64,000 nucleotides of DNA, taken from Branchiostoma belcheri. Its lineage: Eukaryota > Chordata > Leptocardii > Amphioxiformes > Branchiostomatidae. Below, one piece after another: positions 56,601 through 64,000 of this stretch. Location: NCBI RefSeq assembly GCF_001625305.1, contig NW_017803954.1:1773014-1837013 (forward strand). Direction: 5' to 3'. Position 1 is the first letter of the stretch. Each line of letters starts with the position of its first letter. The notes under the pieces are model-generated. The model worked only from the letters and a program-made list of their open reading frames with translations, had not been told where the DNA came from and did not search any database. A program made the translations under genes and the position numbers.

Positions 56601-59600
56601 ACCTTTTAGCGGTCCTGTCCTGTCCTTGGTGCTGAATTTTCTCTCTAATGGAAAGCCATTCATGATAATACATTTCTGACCTTCGAATTGACACTTTCCT
56701 AACTCCATGGCACCCAAACTGTGTTAGAGGTATTATCCACCATATTAAGAGTATCCCTGTACTACAATACTCCTCTATATGAATAGTTTTGTCCCTCATG
56801 ATGACAGTTGTATACAAAACTCACTGACATGGCTCTGTCCTTGGTGCTGAATTCTATGTTCATGCCAGAACAACCTTTGTCAGAGCATTCTCAAGGCATC
56901 ATCACTGTTAGTGCTTCTTTCAACTGGACCCACCAGTATTTTGTACCAGGAAATCACTATACTGTCAGCATATCATTATGGTACTGACTATTTTCCTTAT
57001 TTTTGTTGTGAAACAATCTCTGATTCTCAGTCTGAATATGTAAAGATGTTAATAAACTTAATGATTTTGCAATTTCTTTCATAAGAATGATCTAAACTTG
57101 TGGGCAGGCACCTACCTCGTAATCCTTTCTGCTGCATGTCATTGTATGTTCTAAAGGCTTGGTCAGCTGCTTCATACTGTAGGGAATAAGGAGGCAACAT
57201 AATGAGTACATCAGTCAATGAGCTCATGGGCTGTTGATCCTGCTTATGCAACTGTACTTCTTTCACTACATTTGAAATAAATATGATGCCTGATGTGGTA
57301 GACAGCTTGATTTAACAAAATACTAGTTACAATTCATTGAATAGTAGAGATGTTGTTTTCATACAATGTTGTGACTTGTTGTCAGACCCTGAAACTGCAA
57401 GATTCTAAGTGTCATAAAATTTCAAAGCAGTCCTATTGTATCTTTTGAATTTCAGGAATTGTTTTGAATAGGACTTAGATTTTCTCTAAATTTTTAGAAA
57501 AAAACAGTTTCATACTTTCCCCACCTCTTCCATACCAAAACTATGTTGTTTATCTTATATTAACAGGCAGCAGGAGTGAGTCAGAACAAACCTTGGCCAG
57601 ACCCTTGATGAGGCTGCAGTAGTTCCGGGCACTTGGTTCAGCTAGAGAGTTAAACAGTCTGTCTGCATCATCACCGTCCCTACAATCATGGGAAATACAA
57701 GTGTGCTTTGAAAATGAAGGATTCAACAATAACTCAAAACTAAAAAGACCAGCTTAAAAAGCTATCATAAGGCATCTGCCATCTTTCTTCAGCTCTAAAG
57801 GGTCGTCACGTAATCTGGTAGTTAAAGGTTATCCAAGGGTGTTGGTATATGGGGGTAGACAGTGATGGCTTTGGTTGCAGTTTAAAGATTGGTAGAAGCA
57901 TCTGATGTGTACAGCCTTCCCCCATCGTTAAACTGCAACCAAGGCTCCCACTGCCTACCCCCATCTACAACATCCTTGTCCAGTCACATTAGATATACAC
58001 GATGCAAAACATGATGGAGTTTCTTCACAAAACGTGCAGCAGTTGCCTCACCTCCAGCGACGTACAGCAGGTTCATTTGCCCTCCTCATCCTCCCCTTCA
58101 CATTACTCCTCCGTCTGGAGGGCTCTGCATCCTCCTGGGGGTCAAATAAGGTGACAGGGATGGTGTGAGGTGCATCAATACAATATTAGAAAGACCTTTT
58201 GTGCCATGCACCTATAGATTTTGCATTTTCAAACATTTGACTGTTGAGATATGGTAACAAAAATGAACGACAGACATGTCAGACTTCTTTCTACGTGATG
58301 TATATTTTACTATCATCTATAATGAAGGCAGTGATGTGTAACAACCAGGTTATTTTCCTATAATGTTGTATTTATCAGGTCTTGAACAGCGTCAAGATTT
58401 TTTTAGGACATGGAATGGTCTTATCTACGTTTCCATGCTGTAATTCTGACACGTTAACTGTACAGACCTCCTGCTCCTCAGGACTGAGTAAGCTGGCCTC
58501 CTGCCCGGGATCCCTGCTGCCATGGAAACACAGCAGGTCCAACAGGTCAGCTGTCATGTCCTGGGACACTGTCCCACCTGGGCATGGAGAAGGGATAATG
58601 ATGGATTACAGTGTCCTATGGAGTGTAACGCATTTCAGTAGGTGCAAGCTGACCAAGCCATAAATGGCTCAATCTTCTAATCCTTCTAATCCTTAAAACA
58701 TCCTTACATGTAGACTAAGTGCAGTCTTGCATGGTTGAAACCTTTGATTGGGTGTATATGGGAATTGGCTTGTTCTTACCACCGTCAACAATCTGGAAAT
58801 ACATGTCTGTGGCAGCCTTGAGTGCTTTCCTGCTCAGCCTCTCCTGTAAAGCTTCCTCACATGGCTCCTCAATCAGGAAGGTACTAGTTTTTGGCAAGAA
58901 AGCCTGTCACGGGAATGTGAAGTTTACTGATTAGCTACTAGGTGGCAATGCTACCATGTACAAGAACGAAATACAGTGGCAAAGCAACAACATGTGTTAA
59001 AAGCTGATCAAATATTAAAGATAAACAAAGAAACAGCTCAACTGTACCTCTATGGAAGGTTCAGCAAATTCCTGCTGAAAGAACTGTGGATTTTTGTTGA
59101 TGAAGAACTCAGCTGCTTTCTGTCCAGACTCCTTTGCTAGAGAAAACCATTTCTGAAAGAGATGTGAAGTTTACACATTAGCTGCTAGGTGGCAGTGCTA
59201 TTGTGTACCAAAGATTCATTCTAACCTAAATTCTAAATACTTACATACTGCATGGTTGTTCTTGGAATCAAGTAGGGATCATCAATGAAATTGTAGTCCA
59301 CAGAAGTGGGATCCTGAGGTGTTGGAGAAAATAAAACAATCAACTTAAGTTTACACATCAAGTCAAGTCAACAACTAGTACATTTGTATTACTAGTAGTT
59401 TGCCACCATCTCCTAGCATAGTTACCTATAAGTCTATACCTCCGAACAGTTTAATAGTAGTTCAGTGCCTAGAGGTAGTATTTTGGCCTTGCAAATTTAA
59501 CTAAACTCATAAAAAAAGAATAATACTCATTTTGTCTTTATCATCAACTAAACATAAGAAAACTCACCCTTTTGACCGTGGTTGAAAGTGCTTTCAAAAC

Positions 59601-61091
59601 TGCAAGTTTGTCCCTACAAAAGTACAATGGAAAAAAATAAACTGCATGTAAAAAATTCTCACCAATGCTGTCGTTTATTTCTCTTCATAAAAAAGACTTA
59701 TTCTCTGTGTTTTTCTGACACCTGAGTCAAAAATACTTGGAATTGTTACAGGGCACATGATGGAATGGAACTTCTTAATAAGTTAAAACTTGTATAGTTT
59801 ACCTAACTCTATAGAAATGGTATACAGTACAACCTGCTACGATACACCTACATGTATTATTCCCTAACTAGTCAGACCTGTCAAGCCATTGGACATTCAA
59901 CAACAAAGTTTCTGCAGTAATATCTAAAAGCATGTTTTGTGCTATCTGACTGACTTGTGCTATTGCTGCCTTTGTCAACTGTTGATGTGATGTTTGCCAG
60001 ATAAAAACCTTTGACATAACACTTTTTACATGTTATTGGGTACTAGTATCAAGTTTTGATAGCATTGGAAAGGCACAAATTTACTTGTGTGAAGTTACTG
60101 TCAACATATGATATTACCATTTCTTCTTCCTGGGAATGACAAGTGGAACTTCTTCAGACCCTGATGCAAAAATACATAAATAGTAATAATGAAAAAAATG
60201 ATGACATATAAAGATACATTTTAGGGAGTTTTAACCCCCGCCCCTCCCCTGGTAGACACCTGTACAGATGTAGTAACATCAGTTATAAATAAGTCATGTG
60301 TGTATATAGGGGTTCTTCATAATTTTTGAATACTAGTACCAGCGACCATGTTGGTGAGTAAGTGCATTACTGAAGCTGCATGTTGACGAGTTTAACACAC
60401 ATAAACTCTAATCCAACATGGGGCTAGCCTGATTACCATACTCAACAGGGTCAGCTTCAGGGTGTTCGGCCAGTCAAAGATCGTTTGGCACCCGATAGGG
60501 AGTTTAGCTGAGGTTTCTAAAGAAGAAATTAGAAACCTCAGCTAAACTCCTACAGGGTGACAAACGACCTTTGGCTGGCCGAACACTCCGAAGCCGACCC
60601 CGTTGAGTATGGTAACCCTGTATACTATACTACTCTTTGGAAGCATGTTTAACTCCCTATTCAGCACATTGAACTCACCACAGCTCAAAAGATAGTACCA
60701 TAAATTAATTTAAAACCGTTCTTACCCTTTTCTTCTGTTGGTGCAGTTTCAGACTTATTTCCTGCTATTCCTGACGAACTGAGGCTCCTGAAAGTAGGAA
60801 ATCGACGACAATTTTAGCACATAGGACATAACTCACTCGACCCTGATATCAAAACACGAACTATCAGGCATGTGGAGTCAAAGACATTTCGCCCCCCTCC
60901 CCCACTACGTCGGTAAATACATCGTCACGTAAACACATTACATCCAGACGAAATATAGACTAATCTGGCAGATGAAAAGTATTCTCACACATCCAACAAC
61001 GCTGTAAAACTCACCTTGCGTCACGTTGTACTCGACTTATCCGAGATCTTAATACAATCCGGCAGGCACATCTTTGGAAGGGGGCAGCCAT
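50613..61091 (-). CDS. PTCD3: Pentatricopeptide repeat domain protein 3, mitochondrial (mS39)
   Basis: 26 phase-consistent GT-AG exons, 682 residues (vertebrate PTCD3 is of similar length). Exons: 61015-61091, 60726-60787, 60118-60160, 59568-59613, 59245-59313, 59048-59152, 58780-58903, 58468-58577, 58052-58134, 57592-57679, 57116-57176, 56311-56393, 55749-55893, 55497-55547, 55039-55119, 54790-54818, 54465-54571, 54029-54107, 53674-53764, 53361-53446, 52840-52934, 52095-52163, 51886-51927, 51480-51543, 50940-51028, 50613-50682. The basic N-terminus (MAAPFQRCACRIVLRSRISR) is a mitochondrial targeting signal. VIPRKKKWDKLAVLKALSTT and FIDDPYLIPRT are hallmark PTCD3 stretches. PPR-like helices follow (RNYCSLIKGLAK, AFRTYNDMQQKGLR, VSTYNALIYSVKE, LQTFNATLRSLRFCG). 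PTCD3 is a component of the small mitochondrial ribosomal subunit and is needed for mitochondrial translation. Confidence 0.95.
51290..51400. repeat. Dispersed repeat in a PTCD3 intron
   Basis: TTTTGACCTCCAATTTGACC...CTGTGGTTACATCATTCCCC...CACTTCCTGTCACC... parallels 50370-50470 (GACCTCCAACCTGACCTCCC...CTGTGGTTACACCAATCCCC). Same orientation, roughly 80% alike by eye. Confidence 0.6.
54290..54420 (-). repeat. Dispersed repeat shared with the duplicated block
   Basis: The complement reads ...GTACGGAGGCATTGTTTTGGGTG...GTGTGTATGCTT...GACAGGCAGAATGACAGG, matching 42245-42360 (and 47380-47495) in the same order. This ties a PTCD3 intron to the block upstream of the CTTTA arrays. Confidence 0.65.
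56055..56159. repeat. 43-bp inverted repeat in a PTCD3 intron
   Basis: Arms 56055-56097 and 56117-56159 (CTACTCTCCAAGCAGAGGTT... and its complement) with two mismatches and a 19-base loop. MITE-like. Confidence 0.85.
57838..57975. repeat. ~47-bp inverted repeat in a PTCD3 intron
   Basis: GGTGTTGGTATATGGGGGTA... pairs with ...TACCCCCATCTACAACATCC across about 45 bases, with several mismatches. MITE-like and older than the others. Confidence 0.75.
60432..60616. repeat. ~85-bp inverted repeat (MITE) in a PTCD3 intron
   Basis: ATTACCATACTCAACAGGGT... (60432) pairs with ...CCCGTTGAGTATGGTAAC (to about 60616) across a short centre AGAAGAAAT. The inner arms GAGTTTAGCTGAGGTTTCTA are perfect. Confidence 0.85.
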
Positions 61092-61139
61092 CTTTGTGAC
61101 CTTATATGACCTAAAGGTTAAAGGTCGAACTGAACCAAC
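61092..61139. promoter_or_regulatory. 48-bp head-to-head promoter between PTCD3 and a divergent gene
   Basis: Start codons of PTCD3 (61091, minus) and the plus-strand gene (61140) are only 48 bases apart. The interval has no TATA but holds AAAGGTTAAAGGTCG, a direct repeat of AGGTYA-type half-sites with one-base spacing (DR1), of the kind bound by nuclear receptors. Receptor binding is inference. Confidence 0.6.
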
Positions 61140-61496
61140 ATGGCGGCGTTTTCAAACAATTTTGTTGAGGTGAGTTTGGGCTCGACTTTAGTTTGCAAGA
61201 AAATTTTGAATGGACAAGGCCGAAAAGGCTATCAAAGTTTGTTATGATATAGCCGTGGACGACTCGAGTAATCCTTTTTAAAAAGGATTAGTCGTCCACG
61301 GCTACTAGTAGTTATGATATGAGAGTAAATTACAGTTACTCTCTCTCTGGTTGCCCATACACCCCAGTTATGATTTTACCAGGTAATATATATGGGGATA
61401 TAGATCATGAGAGACAGAGGATTTTGGTCCGAATCATCAATGGCCACGAATGTTTTTCAGGCTTCTGTTGAGTCCGCGGCGCATAAGTTGAATCAA
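61140..61496 (+). CDS. 5' exons of an unidentified plus-strand gene, divergent from PTCD3
   Basis: Exon 1 61140-61169 (ATG GCG GCG..., donor GAG|GTGAGT, phase 0) and exon 2 61461-61496 (acceptor TGTTTTTCAG, donor CAA|GTAAGT, phase 0) give MAAFSNNFVE followed by ASVESAAHKLNQ. The CATGGCGGC start context and clean splice sites support a real gene start. A further acceptor (TCTTTTCCAG, exon from 61692) is in phase but its reading is not convincing. The rest may lie beyond or inside the POMK interval. I do not recognise the protein. Confidence 0.5.
61251..61310. mobile_element. 60-bp foldback MITE with 10-bp target duplication
   Basis: AGCCGTGGACGACT...AGTCGTCCACGGCTACTAGTA folds back on itself around TTTTTAAAAA and is flanked by GTTATGATAT on both sides (61241-61250 and 61311-61320). 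It lies in the first intron of the divergent gene. Confidence 0.8.
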
Positions 61497-62265
61497 GTAA
61501 GTCATTGTTACCTGTACTTGTACATTAACACTAAAAGTAACCAGTGGTCTTCCAATTATGATGACAGAAACAGGAATAAACCGTTAGAATGTTTATTTAG
61601 ACTTCATGTATCGTATGCAGAGGACCTGTGCATTCCAAAGATAGTGCTGACTTCATTGCCCAAACTATGTTAATGTTTTCATCTTTTCCAGTACTTAATT
61701 TTCAGAAATAACGCATTTGCATTAACATTGATAGAAAATAAGTCAAGAAGTTATATAGTTGAGTGTCTATTCAAGTATATGTATAGTATCAGTACACTCA
61801 GTAATTTTGGAACCTGTACCTAAATTATTTTCGTTACATTAAGCACGACATGAGATCATTATGCCAGGCATACCTTGCTGAAAGGCATCCGTTATCCCAA
61901 CATATTCCTTAAACCAGTACCCATCCCAACACCTGACCTCATGTGGTGTAGGTTTGTCATCATTTAAAAATGTTCAGCATGTTTCAATGCAATTCTCGAT
62001 GTTCAGTGTGCTTTCAACTAATGTTGTTCACTGTCTACAAACGTGGGCTTCTTGGACAGGTGCTTGAATGTGCCTAATAGTACGAAAAAAAATGGACCAG
62101 GAATACCATATAAGTGATTGTTATCACATAACTTATGGCCAGGTGGCTGGCTGGAAGAGGCAGGTTTGACTGACAATAATTGCTCTTTTACAATGTAGCT
62201 TCAAACAAAACAGGCTATGCTCTTTATCCAACAACTAAGAAATGCCCTCTGTCTGATGAACTATG
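61497..62265. other. Region between the divergent gene and POMK
   Basis: No exon I can support. One plausible acceptor at 61691 (see the divergent gene). It presumably includes the POMK 3' UTR on the minus strand. Confidence 0.4.
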
Positions 62266-63978
62266 CTATGTTATGTTCAGGAAAAAAAGCATATTCTTAA
62301 CCCTGTTGTACTCCTCCAACAATACCTTTGTAGTTGGTCGTTGCCTGGGGTCCCTGTTGTGACATTGTTGGTGCACTTTGAACAAGTGTAATCTGATAAC
62401 TTCACTTCCATTTACCTTTCCCAGTAAGTAGTCAACAACACCTGGAATTTTCCAAATGTCAGTTTTTTCATCATAAGAAGGCATTCTTGAGTAATCAAAT
62501 GTTTCATTTTCAAAGGGCCAAAGCTGCTCAGGTGCAACAAATTGTGATCTAACTCTTTTTGAAAAACACTTGATGAAAAGATTTGCTTCATGATTTACTT
62601 CTGGGAGTCTATCCAGGTCGCCTAAGACAAGTTTAAAATCCTGTGTGACAAGAAACTGGGTTAGAGTTTTGTAGACACTGTTTGAGTCGCACATGACTCG
62701 TGTGCCAACTGGACTATTGTGTAGAAAATGTATTGCCTCTAGGTAACTCAGAGCCATGTTAAATCTTGTCCGGACATTGTCAAACTTTCTGTATGAATAC
62801 AACTTTAGGATTCTCTCAATGAAGAAGGTTGCAGATCCAAATTTATAAAACTCTGTTAGAAGAGTTGTGTTGCATGATCCCACAAACTGCAAAACAGAAG
62901 GGTGTTGCAGGGTCTTCAGCATCTCTATACCTTTTGAGAAGTACTTGAGATAAGCCGTCTTCTTCAGTTTGCTGTACGCCACTGTGTGGTTTCTCCAGAC
63001 AGCTTTGTAAACCTACAAAGTGCAGAAGGGAAGTATGCTGTAGTTATATACAGCATTTACTAATGATTTAGTAAAACGTACATTAAGTCATGTCTGTGTG
63101 GTGTAGTCATCTGCACACTCTGCAATAAATTCCATAGACCTGGTGCCTGGAGGCCACCTTTGTAACCTGTTTACCTTTTACATCTAAGATACCAGCTGTT
63201 TCCTGTCGACAAACCTACAGTAAAGTTTCCAGATATACTGATCTACAAACTTATTAAGGAGAAGTATATTACATGTATGACTTGTCAGACATGCATGTTG
63301 CTGACTTACATGTACCGGTATTTAGTATACATTATTGTCATATGAAAATTGTTCAAGATCTGACAGAAATGGGAAAACACAAGTCATTGCTGGTTTCCTG
63401 AATTGGGCACCTCACACAGTATTATAATCTAAAGTAAACGGAAAAAGTTTTAATCTGGGAAATAACATGTAGCGTAACATATATGTGTGTTTATTTATGC
63501 TAGCTGTGCCTCTACTACTAGAATTAGCTAGTTGACATACATTTTACATGTACCTGCTGTACAATCACCTACAACAGGGTCTAACAACAGTGAAAGAATA
63601 GGTGCATACTACATAATCAATTGGAAACATTACTGTTACCTTCTTCACAGCCCCTGATCCGATGTTGATCTTAGTGGTCACCTCATTAGTTATCTCTTTG
63701 CAGCCAAGCCATGGCATACAAGTTTCCATGGTGGACAGTCGAAAACTTCCCAGCGGGCACAACCTCCTCTGTCCCAACCCTGCCACAGTCACAACATCCG
63801 GATTGGACCTGGACTCTTTGACTTTTCCTTGTCTTTCCTGACCCAACATTTCATCGTCATAGTTGAAGAAGGCACTAACAGACTCCAGAGAGCGTGACCA
63901 GGACCACGGCAGTAAGTACAGAATCAGCAGAGTAAGGAGAAGGAGGCAGACCACAGCTCGCTTACACACACGACCCAT
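62266..63978 (-). CDS. POMK: Protein O-mannose kinase
   Basis: Two coding exons joined in phase 0: 63640-63978 (ATG at 63978, donor AAG|GTAACA) and 62266-63012 (acceptor CTTTGTAG, stop at 62266), giving 361 residues, near the vertebrate length. Type II membrane topology: short basic tail, then a hydrophobic anchor at about 8-26 (AVVCLLLLTLLILYLLPW). CPLGSFRLSTMETCMPWLGC begins the lumenal domain, and GSGAVKKV spans the glycine-rich loop. The kinase fold lacks a classic HRD; instead it has NSPVGTRVMCDSN and LGDLDRLPEVNHEANLFIKC, then FVAPEQLWPF and MPSYDEKTDIWKIP, all characteristic of POMK. The enzyme phosphorylates the 6-position of the core M3 O-mannose on alpha-dystroglycan in the endoplasmic reticulum, enabling matriglycan extension. 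Confidence 0.96.
63013..63639 (-). other. POMK intron
   Basis: 627-bp intron separating the anchor/loop exon from the kinase exon. Nothing else recognisable in it. Confidence 0.9.
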
Positions 63979-64000
63979 CGTTATGGCGGCTGCTACATGT

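Overview
The window looks like invertebrate-deuterostome nuclear DNA, most likely a cephalochordate (amphioxus, Branchiostoma). It holds intron-rich animal genes with GT-AG splice sites, including recognisable PTCD3, POMK and Deltex/macrodomain genes. It is also dense in short inverted-repeat elements, tandem repeats and unmerged allelic sequence, as expected of a very polymorphic animal genome. The species assignment is inference. All well-supported genes lie on the minus strand except one short divergent transcript start at 61140.

Region 1-24 kb: three small secreted-peptide genes (A, B, C) lie in tandem on the minus strand, each with a non-coding first exon, a signal-peptide exon and a last or distal exon. 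B (7740-9512) and C (21901-23372) are complete by splice phase. Both end in a peptide carrying a C-terminal glycine followed by basic residues, the signature of an amidated neuropeptide, and the two tails align (PNMFSLHGKR / PNAWSRFGR). The C peptide resembles kisspeptins. A runs off the left edge. Between them are a dead mariner (11968-13237) and a ~4.6 kb foldback element built of 185-bp repeats (15860-20464) with an assembly gap.

Region 24-35 kb: mostly repeats, then a 12-exon gene (27184-34009) joining an RRM-like N-terminus, a macrodomain, a decapeptide-repeat linker, a C3HC4 RING and a Deltex C-terminal domain. In other words, it combines in one chain what vertebrates split between DTX3L and PARP9. 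The assembled sequence carries a one-base frameshift in its large exon.

Region 35-49 kb: a four-exon gene for a small secreted protein with two four-disulfide (WAP-type) domains (36692-40277), a young tRNA-derived SINE in one of its introns, then a 3.4 kb block present twice on either side of a 20-N gap (40534-43927 and 43948-49012). The block looks like two haplotypes laid end to end. Only the second copy carries a 1.7 kb 5'-truncated non-LTR retrotransposon, flanked by a 5-bp target-site duplication.

Region 49-64 kb: 26-exon PTCD3 (mitochondrial ribosomal mS39; 50613-61091), which shares a 48-bp divergent promoter with an unidentified plus-strand gene, followed by two-exon POMK (62266-63978), the protein O-mannose kinase of the alpha-dystroglycan pathway. 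Several foldback elements sit in PTCD3 introns.
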